Part shown: piece after piece, positions 1 through 16,302 of the stretch
Layout of the letters: the number at the start of each line of letters is the position of its first letter
How positions within the stretch are numbered: position 1 is the stretch's first letter
Assembly: GCA_008638375.1 (NCBI GenBank)
Contig: CM018031.1
Coordinates: forward strand, 64,530,188 to 64,594,187
Source of the DNA: Nyssa sinensis
Taxonomy: Eukaryota; Streptophyta; Magnoliopsida; Cornales; Nyssaceae
DNA length: 64,000 nucleotides
Reading direction: 5' to 3'
The notes under the pieces: model-generated
Databases searched by the model: none
What the model was told of the DNA's origin: nothing
The model's input: the letters and a program-made list of their open reading frames with translations, nothing else
Program-made: the position numbers and the translations under genes

Positions 1-1809
1 AAAATTGCCGACCACGGTAAGTTTCCGCTCTTTTTTTCTTCAAACTTTGTGTGATTGTTGATGGCAGAGGCACAAAGTGAGGAAAAGGGGAAGGAGGTGC
101 AGAGGGGAAGGGGAAGGAGGAGGAGGCGCAGGCGCAATGACGAAGGGGAAGAAACCAGAGACGGCTAGGGGTGGGAAAACAAGTTTGTCTCTCTGCCTCC
201 TTTCCCTATATATTTATATATATATATATATATAATTGATTTCAAATTTAAAATAAATGTTTTTTATTTTAGTTAATTGGTAGAATTTAAATTAAATGTT
301 TTAATTTTAGTTTATTTATTTATTTATATATTTTTGTTAATTTAGGGTGAATTTATTTATTTAACTAATGTTTATAATTGAAGAATTTTTTTCTATTTTA
401 GTTAATTGTTATTTAGAATTTAAATTGATTTTATAATTAAATTAATTTTGTAATTTAAATTGAATGTTTTAATTTTAGTTTATTTATTTAGTTTTGTTAA
501 TTTAGGATGAATTTATTTATTTAGCTAATTTTTTTAATTTATGAAGTTTTTTCTATTTTAGTTAATTGTTATTTAGAATTTAAATTAATTTTGTAATTTA
601 AATTTGAAATTTAAAATTTAAAATTTTTTATTATAAAAATATATCCTTTAAATTGCGATTGTTATGAAAATTATACCGGTTCAAGTATAACCGTTAAGTT
701 TAATTATATTTTTTAATAAAAAATATTAAAATATTAAAATAGCACCCCATGTTAGCACCTGCCATTGGAGCAGATTTATAATTCAGGAGTGCCAAAATAC
801 TGTTCAAGGTTATAATTTATAAATGAGTGATTTGACACCCCAAAATGCAAACTCTCTTTAGAGTTGTTTTAATACTATAAATTTGATCAGAGATTTTAGT
901 GACCTTTAGCATGAGAGTTAGTTAAAAAGTAACAATAACATGCTATTTTTGAATAAACTTCAAATAATGTTAAAATTTGAATTCTATATTTTTAACTAGA
1001 GAAGTTAATTTTCTTTAATTTTATTTCTTTTATTTTTCCCCTTAAAAAAATATTCTTTGGACTAGACCTTCTCTTAAAAAAAAAAAAATTTATTGATGAT
1101 AAGATAATATTAAGATGATAAAATTACGTCCAGACTAAAGATCTCTAACAAATTTTTTATAAATAAAATAAAAAAGAAGAGGATTCTCCAACCATACATC
1201 AATATTGGATAACAATTTCCATTTCATGAGCAAAAAAGTTTGCCCAGACTAGAGAAGCAACAAAAAAAAAAAACATGCATTTTTTTCAGATTTCATGAAA
1301 AGAAACTTCTCCTTGGATGTGATTTTTCACAACTCAACCAAACGAATACTGTATCTCTAAATTCTGCATTGCCCTCGACACTAGAATTTTTGCTTCGTTC
1401 TGATATGGCTTCCACCACCCCCATGGCCGCCTTCTGCTTCACCACCACCGTCAGTTATGCATCTGAGGTGGGTACTGTATTTATTACCCCAGTTTACAAG
1501 CCTAATTGAATTGATCTTAAGAGCACAAAATACAGATATAAAAAAAAAAGTTCAACAATTGGTAGTTAACAAATAATTACAAACCATGTGGCTAAATCAT
1601 AAAGGGGAACTTGATTTTATACGTCAAATCGCGTATCCAATTAACATACATGTGAGGTGAAAATCAAGAACACATCTGAATCCTCTCATCTCAAAACCCA
1701 ACCAAAAATATTTTGCCATGCTTTTCAGTAAAATTGTAATAGTGGGGTACTTCACAACTTGAACAATATGACCGTTCAAAGGGCCATGGCCAGCAAACTG
1801 TATGAAAAG
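1..1809. other. Left-edge AT-rich region without a supported gene
   Basis: Nothing here is clearly a gene. Bases 61-168 are strongly purine-rich and hold a short arginine-rich frame that I do not regard as coding. Bases 250-620 are very AT-rich and hold an imperfect tandem repeat (listed separately). Bases 1408-1468 look like the start of a plastid transit peptide followed by a donor-like site, but nothing continues it. Roughly 1500-1809 should contain the 3' UTR of the minus-strand ABP1 gene; I see no decisive poly(A) signal. Confidence 0.5.
250..620. repeat. AT-rich tandem repeat, unit about 160 bp, about two copies
   Basis: The phrase gttaatttaggrtgaattt occurs at about 336 and again at about 496. 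The surrounding text (stretches of tttatttattta and attttagttaattgttattt) also recurs at the same 160-base spacing. Copies differ by small indels. No coding content. Confidence 0.6.
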
Positions 1810-7075
<5,266 letters not shown>

Positions 7076-8408
7076 CTCTCTCGCTACCTCAGGGACTGCC
7101 ACTCTCTCTCTACACATATATATCTAGAGTCTGGCTGTGCGCGTCGCGATTCGCGAGTAATACAATTTTGGGTAAATTACGCTCACTTTTGTTTTGTGGA
7201 AGTTTCTTGACAATTCCGGATTACATTTATTTTCCCAGAATTTTATGAAATTTACGTTCAATATTTTTATGTTATTTAAAAAATTATAAATATAAATTTT
7301 TAATAATTACAAAAATCTTTCTTAAAATTTTTTAAAATAACACTAATCTCTCTTATTTTTATTCTCTTATTTTTATTAACAAACTACAAAAAAAAAAATT
7401 CCTTTAACTTTATTATTTTTTAAAATAAAAAAATGTTCCTTTCGTTTATTTTTATTTTTTGAATTTTTAAAATTTAAACCTTTTTTTAAAAATTTTTCTT
7501 AAAGATCTTTTTTTCATTTTATATAAATAATAAAATTAAGATAAATAACTTATATTTTTTGTGATTCCCAAATTGTCCAGTATATATTATTTATTTACAT
7601 TTTTGGGAAAAATTTGAGAAATGGAAAATTAAGGACCAAGTCCACTAGGGTTTCCAAAGAATCTACCTCCTGCAAGAAGAAACTACACTTGAGTTTCAAC
7701 AAACTTTTAAATGCATGATTTTTATTTTTCACCATCAAGAATTGTAAAGAGATAGGTACTATTTAAGAGACGTTCATGTTGTCTTCTTTATCATTCATTT
7801 AGGGCTCTCGGCAGCTCTTCAATTCGTGAATATCGTCCAGATTTATGAGCAACATGCTGCACCTTCTCTTTAACAACCAGTGTAATTCTTGTACTTGAAA
7901 ATCCTGTTTTATGTTATCAGAACTTTTCTTTATCATTCTACTCCTATTAGCACCACCTATATGCATAATATGCCAACGTAACTGCACATAAGCCCACCTT
8001 AATTTGCACAATCGCTGCAAGAAAAATCAAACTTCACCTTGGACAGATAAACCAAGTTACCTACTCAATGCAAAAAGTTGCCAAGGATTCGGATGTGAGA
8101 TTCACCATCATTTTATATTCTGTATGAACTAAATAAAGTACACATATGTGACTGGCCAACCACCCAAAATTTTTGCAGATTGGAGAGTGTGAATATCCAT
8201 TTAGAACAGAAAAGGAGGGGAGGGGTAGACATCTCCTTCTTGCCTAAGCAAAGGTAAGGGCCAGTGCTCTGCACATCTATAGGTTCCTCACTCTGGGAGC
8301 AAGTTGCTTCATTAGATAAATCAGATATTGCATGCATCGCAATGCATGAACTGGAGAATCAATATGGAAAGAACAATCCAATTGAAGGAAGGCTACTCCA
8401 GTGAACTC
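7076..8408. other. Intergenic region between ABP1 start and plastid-protein gene end
   Basis: It holds the ABP1 promoter (about 7076-7200, including a GC-rich cgcgtcgcgattcgcgag patch), then an extremely AT-rich stretch at 7200-7620, then the probable 3' UTR of the neighbouring minus-strand gene. No further gene was recognised. Confidence 0.6.
7110..7126 (-). promoter_or_regulatory. TATA-like element upstream of ABP1
   Basis: On the minus strand a tatatat run lies about 41-46 bases before the ABP1 start codon, followed by a CT/GA-rich stretch. If used, the leader would be very short. No transcript evidence is available. Confidence 0.3.
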
Positions 8409-8435
8409 CTAATCTGCTTTTTCTAGCCACCCAAG
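8409..8435 (-). CDS. Plastid membrane protein exon 4 (nine-codon terminal exon)
   Basis: A tiny terminal exon, LGWLEKAD then TAG, behind a gaacacag acceptor. It keeps phase with exon 3. Confidence 0.8.
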   Translation of the reverse strand, partial: LGWLEKAD

Positions 8436-11400
8436 CTGTGTTCAGGAGGAGAAAAGAAAAGGGGTGGAGTTAACATAAAATGCAAAAATGAAAGGGAGTA
8501 TAAATTTGGAGACTTGTGAAGAAGTAAAGCATACCTTCCATGCATACATCCCAAAAAATGCTGCAGTATCTGCAGACCAAACAACTGCAAATGACTTCCA
8601 AAAGAATGGAATGATAACATTTAGCAATGGTATGAGGAGAAAGAGATAGTTCAGGGCTTCTTTCTCATTCTTTGAGCAGTCTCGGGCTCGCAGGGAGGGA
8701 ATAGCTGCAAATGGGACAAATTAGCCTTCTTGGTACAAATAAAACAAATTTGAGTTTCTCAATCCACATGCTACACTAACTAGATATCATCCTGCAAATG
8801 TTAATCAGTATATGGGACATTTGTAGACCACTTGCCATGAAAATGGTTCACTTGTTTTTCATGGAATTTTCAGAATCTTCCGTATAGAACGAAGTTCCAG
8901 AATCACCAACGTTATTAACGAATGAAGTCATTTCTCATCTTGAAAATCTCAAGTTATAAACATTACAAGGAAAAACAGATAATCTATTCAATTGCTATGA
9001 GAACAATACTTAGTCTTTCATAAGCAATGAAAAAAATTGTCAAGAAGAATTCAGTTTCAGTTGGCGTTTAAATTTTCATTCTGTAAATTTGATATTATAT
9101 AGGGTTATGGATGAGCCGATGTTACAAGAAACCATATACAGTATATACCTATCCGTCAACTGAGCTTATTTTAATAATTGATAACATTTCAACGACCATC
9201 CAATATTTTCATATAAAGGTCAAAACTTACAGGTACTTGGTAAAATAACAATTGGCACAAATACGTCTATTTTATAAGTAAATTAGTGATTGAAATTGAT
9301 GGAGCATAGCTTACTGAACATCCAAATGGACCACATCCCCATTAATCTCCATATGTCTGGTTCATTTGATGGGAATATGAGATTGAAAGCGAGAGCCCCA
9401 CCCAACAACATTGAGGCATAGCCTTGAACCTCAAATACTGTGTACAGAGCAGTTCCAGGTATGGCAGGGTTTTTGGTAGCGGTGGAGGCCCTTGGTGCAA
9501 AGGTTGCAGCTGTCTTCTGAACAACCTATTGTAAATAAATAAATAAAAAAAAATGAAAACAAAAAAAACAGATTATAGGTAGAAATTTGAGAACTTTCCT
9601 CCTGTAGGTAATTTAAAATAAAATTACTATTGAAGGAAAACAAAAACAAATTGAATTCTTGTATAGAAATTAAACACTGCCAGAGAAAACTAATTGAATC
9701 CTTGTAACTGAATTAAAACACAGCAAAATACAACTTGACTAAAAAAAAAGTATGTGAATCCGAATAAAACTTCAATTTCCAAGTAGAGACTTGTAGCAAA
9801 TAAAATCACATATAAAGGGACCATTTTTTTTTTTAGTTTGATATACATAATAATGAATTAAAAATTGGAAGATTGGAAAAGCCAAGTAAACAATTCTTTT
9901 TGCATAAACTCCATATAGACAGGCAGTCTAGGCAGCTCAAGTAACTGAATTGAACATGTCAATTGTTGCATGACTATAAAAATTCACATTTGCCACCAAT
10001 CTTCACTTTTCGCAATAAATTTAAGGATTCAAGAGATAATTATCACCAAGATTAGCATTATCAGGCCTTTTATACGGTGGAAACAGAAACACCAAAGTGC
10101 CTCCACTCTTACCAAGATCCATATTCAAGTATTTGTATCAATTCGGTTCCCATTTATTCTACCTGCCATCCTTATTTATCTTTCGCTGCACCTTTTTAAG
10201 CCTTTATTCTTGCACCGACTAATTCCTCATTGCACTCACCAAAGCTGGTTGTCTTCATTGTATGAATCCAAATTATCTGGACCAACTCTTTCACATTCCA
10301 GAAGGCCACTGATAAGACTACCCGGAATGCATTGATGAATCTCATCTTCCATTAATTGCACTCTTCATCGCTTCCATCCCCACATGAAATTTGCTCCATA
10401 AAGTATGGGCATGACTTTCTGTTGGTGTGATTTGATGATGTAACACCAAGAATTGATATCACTTTTAACCATATAACTTTAATTCTCTTTTCAAGATTAA
10501 CCTCATTCCAATCTGTTCATAAAAATGAAATTGAAGCCTCTATGTATCTTCTGCCTGGGGGTATTTTAATTGAAAGAAATGAGTCTTATGGTGCTTGTGA
10601 AATTTCCCTTAATCCAGTAGTATAAGAAAAAAAAAAAGAAAAAACAAATAAAGAAATTAACATCGCAATAATCTTCAGCATTTGTGACTCAAGAAAACAA
10701 AGTTTTTTTTTTCTTTTGAAACATAATACAATCTAAGAAGCACGGACATGGAATACAGAAACGACACGACGTGGACATGTAGACACAAAATTTCTCAAAA
10801 AAAATAGGATACAGATATATCATAGACACATTGAATATATATATATATATATATATTACATTTTTTATATGACCATGTAATAAAAAAATAACATTATTTT
10901 AATTAAAATTCACATAAAAACACAAAAACATTATAAAGATATTAAAACAACAAAGGCATTAAATAAAAATCCGAGAACTTTTTCATTTAATCATCAACAT
11001 TCATGATTTAAGTTCCAAAACAAATTTACTAACTACTACATAACACGTATACATATGTATATATATAACCATAGAAGAAAAAAAAAACAAAATATAAGAG
11101 GAGAAAAGGAGGGAAAATATCCACAAAAAGGGGAGAAAAAAAAAAGGTGTCCAAAATGTGTCCTTAACCTTTTCATAATGTGTTTGGAACATGTCCAAAA
11201 TTTTGAAAAAAAAAAAAAAATTGGATACTTTTTTTTCACATATCCGACATGAGTCCGAGGAGTTTCCAAGAGTATCCGTGTCTGACACGAATACATAAAC
11301 TAAAATAGAGTATCTATGCTTTGTTGAGTAAATTTGTTTGGGTTAGAAGATGGGATTATTCATTTGTGATCTTTAAAGGAACCGATAAAATTTATACTAT

Positions 11401-12943
11401 CTAATATATACAAATAAAAGCAATGTTTAGGCCAAAATATCTTCTTAATCACTGCTATATGTGCCGTGAGGAAGAGGAGTCCATCAACCATCTCTTCCTT
11501 CATTGTTCATTTGCGTGGGAGTTTTGATGCCTATGGTATTCACTTTTTGGGTTTGATTGAGTTATACCAAGTATAACGATAGAGCTTCTTGATGGATGGC
11601 AAGGTTGGTGTGTGAAGAGTGGTGTTAAGAAACTTTGGGATTTAGCGCCACCATCACTTTTTTGGCGCCTTTGGTGTGAGAGGAACAGTAGGATATTTGT
11701 TGGGGAAGAAATTCCCCAAGTTAGACTGAGAGTTGTTTTTAAAAATTTATACTTTTGGGTGGTTGTTTCTTATCCTATCTTGTATGGGTTCTTTTGTAAA
11801 AATTTTTGGAAGTTGTTATCTTTAGCTTGGAGCTGTCTCTTTTTATACATGGGTTTTCCACCCTTAAGCACATTTTAATGAAATCTTTACTTATCATATA
11901 TATATATATATATATATTCTTTATTTTAGATGGCACCTATGTGACAACCTCCTCTGTTTTTGTTTTTTGAGAACTCCATGTCACCGTGGCATATCAAGTA
12001 AGTGACATTCAAACTTTTAAACCACCTATGTGACAACCTCCTCTGTTTTTGTTTTTTGAGAACTCCATGTCACCGTGGCATATCAAGTAAGTGAGATTCA
12101 AACTTTTAAACCTTTTGTTTTCCTATCTTTAATTTTTAACTTCCATGTCTAAATTTGCCTCCAAATAAATAGGTTTGCAAAATTATTTCTTCTAAATTTC
12201 TGTTTTATATAATTTAGATTTTAGCATATTGAATATATAAGTTAAATAATAGTCATAGATAGAAATATATATATATAGGTACTTATATATATAAAAGAAA
12301 TGTTAAAACTTTTTTATCATAATTTTCTTTCTCAATCTCATGTTTAACTTATAAATGTTCACAATTTAATTCCTCCAACTCTCATTCCTCACTTATTCTC
12401 AGCCCCTTCTTGCTTATTTAAAGCCAAGCAAAAATTTACTACATTTATTCTGAATTCCCACGAGAAAACATAAACTAACAGATTTGTTAAATAAATCTTG
12501 AATACTACTCATCAGCTTTTTTATGATTAGGATTTCCCTTTTTTTTATTTTTGTACAAATAAATGTTATTCCCTTTTTTTTTTTCAAAATTGGTGTTCTT
12601 GACTCATCCTACACTAATGAACTGCAAATCTCAAAAATCAATTCAAAACATAATAGAAAACAGAAAGACCTACCTTTTTAATGTCTTTGTCGATTGCAGG
12701 ACCAGTTGAAGTTGAAATATTGTTAATACTTCCGGCTTCTTGCTGTTCTTCTGTCTTTCTCCCTTCATTGGATTCTTCTAGCTCTTCTTTGGGTTCCTGT
12801 ACCGTTTGTGTCTCTAGTTTATTTGAATTCGCATAAGCTTTACTTTTGCTGCGAAATTGAGGATTCAATGAACCGTTTCTAAGAATTGAGAAAGTCGTCG
12901 GAAGTCTCAAAATATTGCATTTGCAGAGAGACGTTGACATCAT
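8409..12943 (-). CDS. Plastid-targeted multi-pass membrane protein, function unknown
   Basis: Joined minus-strand exons: 12943-12674, 9525-9315, 8704-8535 and 8435-8409, giving 225 residues then TAG; all junctions are GT/AG and in phase. Residues 1-40 are rich in Ser, Arg and Asn with few acids, like a chloroplast transit peptide. Residues 45-85 are acidic, Glu/Gln-rich and probably disordered. From residue 91 the protein is well-structured, with four hydrophobic segments at about 118-142, 149-165, 180-197 and 199-215 and conserved-looking phrases NPAIPGTALY, SNEPDIWRLMGMWSIW, SLRARDC and WSADTAAFFGMYAWK. It resembles an uncharacterised chloroplast protein found across plants (from memory possibly like Arabidopsis At3g61870, not verified). 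I cannot assign a reaction or partner. Intron 1 (3.1 kb) holds a MITE and a LINE fragment. Confidence 0.85.
8535..8704 (-). CDS. Plastid membrane protein exon 3
   Basis: It follows a tttgcag acceptor and reads IPSLRARDCSKNEKEAL onwards. It carries hydrophobic segments 3 and 4 and ends GMYAWK before gtatgc. Confidence 0.88.
8705..9314. other. Intron 2 of the plastid membrane protein gene
   Basis: A 610-bp AT-rich intron. No repeat was recognised. Confidence 0.7.
9315..9525 (-). CDS. Plastid membrane protein exon 2
   Basis: It follows an acaatag acceptor and reads VVQKTAATFAPRAS onwards. It carries hydrophobic segment 1 and the start of segment 2, and ends TTCA before gtaagc. Confidence 0.88.
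10733..11325 (+). mobile_element. hAT-like MITE, copy 1 (long form)
   Basis: It starts ctaagaagcacgg and ends in a decayed inverse (gtatctatgctttgtt). The interior matches the copies at 43690-44223 and 62036-62408, sharing the phrases accatgtaataaaaa and atcatcaacattcatgatt. The target duplication is not clear at this copy. Confidence 0.65.
11430..11895 (+). mobile_element. LINE 3' fragment (zf-RVT region)
   Basis: A broken frame reads CYMCREEEESINHLFLHC, the Cys/His zf-RVT motif at the end of plant LINE reverse transcriptases, followed downstream by FWRLWCERNSRIF. It ends with the typical LINE tail phrase ttttaatgaaatctttacttatc. It is 5'-truncated and disrupted by stops. Confidence 0.7.
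11934..12111. repeat. 89-bp tandem duplication, two copies
   Basis: The segment starting cacctatgtgacaacctcct at 11934 recurs at 12023, nearly identical over 89 bases; gacattc versus gagattc is one of the few differences. Confidence 0.85.
12674..12943 (-). CDS. Plastid membrane protein exon 1 (transit peptide and acidic linker)
   Basis: It begins with two adjacent Met codons (12943-12941 and 12940-12938) and ends AAAAAG before gtaggt. It encodes residues 1-90. Confidence 0.85.
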
Positions 12944-13650
12944 CGTGTTCGTGTTCTTTTAACTATATTTCAAGACCAGTCTTTTGAAGAATCAAGAAAG
13001 TACACGAACAGAGAGATAAGGAACGTGAGGCAAAAAAGCTTTTGGGCTTGAACATGCGACGATGTCGTATTAACAAAACATAAAAAATTAAGAGATGGGT
13101 GAACATGGCTTGGGTTGGTAAGGAATCCGAAGGGATCCGACCTCAAAAAAATTCTAAAAGTTAAAACCAGAATCGAACTAACCCGAAATTTGGATCCGGT
13201 TGTTTTAAAAAAGGTTCTTACTCGTGGCAATCGAATGGCGATGTCCCCCATCCGTTGGACCAATCAAGCACTTACAATTTGGCATTTCTGTTAACACTAA
13301 TGAAAGAGGGTCACTCTTTATCAATGTAAATAAAAAAAACATTGACAGATTTTGTAAGAAAGTGTATCAAATTATCAATCATCTTCTCTTAATTTAACGA
13401 ATGCCATCAGGACCACATCATCCATAGTCGGATCGAGTGTCTCTCTATTTTAAAATAAAATAAAAAATTTTATTTATCTTACATGAGGGAGTCCATCACA
13501 TGTAAAATTATTATTTTTGAGTCTCATCGCGTTAGGTAAATAATTTTTTCCATTTCATTTTGAAATAAAAATATTCCAAATTCTCTATAATTATAAGAGA
13601 AATCATTTTGCATTAAATAGATTAAAGCCTAATTAGAGATTCTTGTACTA

Positions 13651-13686
<36 letters not shown>

Positions 13687-13713
13687 CATAAAATAAATAT
13701 TGGAGGTCTGGTT
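12944..13713. other. Upstream region of the plastid membrane protein gene
   Basis: It presumably holds the minus-strand promoter and 5' UTR next to 12944. I see no certain TATA box. It ends in an (AT)n tract at about 13651-13681, next to the copia insertion. Confidence 0.45.
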
Positions 13714-14134
13714 TGTAAGAATAATTAAAATACATAATAGACAACAGCGGAAATAATAAATTGCATACCTCCTACCATGATGATTCAAGAACGAGCAAGA
13801 GACTAAAAAAAAACCCACTTGAAGAGAAAGAAAAATTTGAGTAGGAAGAGAATCTTCTTGCCTATGCCTTTTGATTGCTATACTGATGGTGTACAGAGGC
13901 CCTCTATTTATAGGCTAGGCTAGGGACCTTCTAACAGAGTTAGACTTGAACTATTCCTCACATCAAGGAATAGGATAGGACTTATCCATTACTAATTGTT
14001 CAAAATGAAACTCTTAATCCCCTAGTTTAAATTTAAATTTAAACTTTTTAACGGATAAAATCTTATCTTCTTAACAAATAAAATCTTATCAAAACTTGAT
14101 AGGCAAGAGGGTCACTCTAAATAGAACTCTAACA
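13714..14134 (-). repeat. Copia 3' LTR (left copy)
   Basis: 421 bp, matching 19683-20105 throughout. It contains on the sense strand the TATA-like tataaatagag at the expected internal position (rc of ctctatttata near 13902). Confidence 0.93.
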
Positions 14135-14150
14135 TTCTCCCACTTGACCC
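14135..14150 (-). other. Copia polypurine tract
   Basis: On the sense strand gggtcaagtgggagaa sits immediately before the TGTTAGAG start of the 3' LTR, the usual plus-strand priming site of plant copia elements. Confidence 0.85.
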
Positions 14151-14421
14151 TCATGTCACACAAGTTTCTATATAGGGTGATTAGAAAACTAACTATGGCC
14201 AAACATTGTTTATTTCAACTAGTTATAGAACACTCCCACTCAGATAAAGAGTATTATACACGAATCATGACGGTAAAGCCTTTATAAAGTTAAGTCATCC
14301 CTTCCATGTATCACATGTACAATATACCTTAAATAAGTATCATATGAGCAAATAACTTTATGAATGAACTTCCAATAAGTCATTCGGGTCCTACTTTACA
14401 TATTCCCCATGGATAAAAATA

Positions 14422-15960
14422 CTATGCGCAAAACAATTTTATTCTCCAAAACAAAATAAATATTGTATGTCTATAGACCAAATAAAGAGAAACTAAACAT
14501 AAAATAAGTTGACAAGTCTCATATTGTCCATGTGCCCTTTGAACTAGCAGTACCTGTAAGTCTTTGGTCATGGGATCTGTAATCATCAACTCAGTACTTA
14601 TATGCTCAATAAACACCTCATTCCTCTTAATGCTCTCTCTAACACTGAGGTACTTGATGTCGATATGCTTCCTTCTGCTACTGCTTTTATTATTTTTGGA
14701 GAAGAAAACCTGCAGCAGTACTATCACAGAAGATCTTTAGTGGTCTCTCTACTAAATCAACAATCTTAAGACCACTGAGGAAATTCCTTAACCATAATGC
14801 ATGTGTAGTAGCTACATAGCATGCTATGAATTCTGCCTCTATAGTAGGCGTAGCAACAATAGTTTGCTTATAACTCCTCCAAGATATAGCACCCCTAGCA
14901 AGTAGAAAAATATATCCTGAAGTAGATTTTCTAGTGTCTTCACATATGGAAAAATTCGAATCTGAATAACCAACCACCTCTGATCGATCAGTGTGTATGT
15001 AGGTCAATTTGTAATCCTTGGTTCCTTAGTAAATACCGTAGAACTTTCTTTGCAGCTTTCCAATGACCCAATCCTGGGTTACTTTGATATCGACCCAATA
15101 ATCCCATTACGAAGCCAATATCAGGTCTAGTGCATACATTAGGCTTCCTATTGCAGATGCATACAGTATCCTTTTCATCTACTCCTGCTTCAACTGAATT
15201 TTGAGGGCATTGGATTTTACTAAATGCATCCCCTTTGACAATAGGTGCCATTGAAGCCTTACAGCTCTCCATGTTGAATCTCTCCAAAACTCTTTCAATG
15301 TAGGCCCTTTGAGACAGTCCCAAAATTCTTTGTTCTCTGTCTCTGTGAATCCCTATGCAAATGGCATAAGATGTTTCACCTAATCCTTCATTTTAAAGTT
15401 TTGAGAAAGAAACTGTTTAGTGTCGTAAAGCAAGCCTAAATCCCCAGCTTGCAAGCAAAATATCATCTACATATAGGACTAAGAAAATGAATTTACTCCC
15501 ACTAATCTTAAGGTATATGCACTGATTAACAAGGTTCTCAATAAATCAAAATGAGTTAATAACCTTATGAAACTTTATATACCATTGGCGGGAGGCCTGT
15601 TTAAGTCCATATATGGATTTCTTTAATTTGCAAACTCTCTGACTGTTTTCTTTAAAACCCTCAGGTTGTAACATATATACCTCATCTTCAAGATTCCCTT
15701 AAGAGTGTTGTTTTCACATCCATCTGATGTAACTCTAAATCAAAATGAGCTACTAATGCCATGACTATTCTGAATGAATCATTCGTAGAAACTGGAGAGA
15801 AAGTTTCATGGTAGTCAATACCTTCCTTTTAAGTAAATCGTTTGGCTACAAGTCTGGCTTTACGTCGTTCAACATTACAAGAAGCATCATTTTTGGTTTT
15901 ATAAACCCATTTGCAATCAATGGCTACTGCTCCATTAGATAAGTCAACGAGATCCTAGAC
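14422..15960 (-). pseudogene. Copia reverse transcriptase and RNase H, broken
   Basis: The sense frames contain KWVYKTK and KARLVAK near the start, the catalytic YVDDILL at about 15460, GLSQRAYIERVLERF, and the RNase H signature GYSDSNFSICEDTRKSTSGY with EAEF. The frame is interrupted by several stops in the RT half and by frameshifts near 15000 and 14700. By homology this is the polymerase end of a copia polyprotein; the copy cannot make an intact enzyme. Confidence 0.88.
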
Positions 15961-16302
15961 TTGATTTTTAGCTATGGATTCCATCTCATCTTTCATGGCA
16001 TCATACCAAGATGTGGAATTATCTCCACTCATGGCCTCTGAAAAGGAGCTTAGATCTTCCTCAGGTTTAACATCAAAGTTAGATTCTTGAAGGTAAACCA
16101 TATAATCATTAGAAATTGCTGGTCTCCTTACTCTTTATGATCTCCTTAATACTACTTCCTTTGTAGTTTGTAAACTAGGAGTAGGTTCTGCTTGAACTTG
16201 TTCTTCATGAGTAGACTGTTATTGAAATGATTGTTATTGAGAGTAATCAATTTGATATTCTTTTAGCATAATCATATGTCTTTCATATGAAGGAGTTTTA
16301 GC

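Larger units (their letters stand above)
9526..12673. other. Intron 1 of the plastid membrane protein gene
   Basis: A 3.1-kb intron containing a hAT-like MITE (about 10733-11325), a LINE 3' fragment (about 11430-11895), an (AT)n tract near 11898 and an 89-bp tandem duplication. A 121-codon open frame at 9970-10335 was judged non-coding. Confidence 0.7.

Noticed and set aside
61..168. Short arginine-rich frame beginning ATGGCAGAGG
   Set aside because: Only about 35 codons in purine-rich low-complexity DNA. The composition explains the arginines.
9970..10335. 121-codon plus-strand open frame
   Set aside because: It lies inside intron 1 of the minus-strand plastid-protein gene, has biased Ile/His/Leu content and no recognisable motif or splice context.
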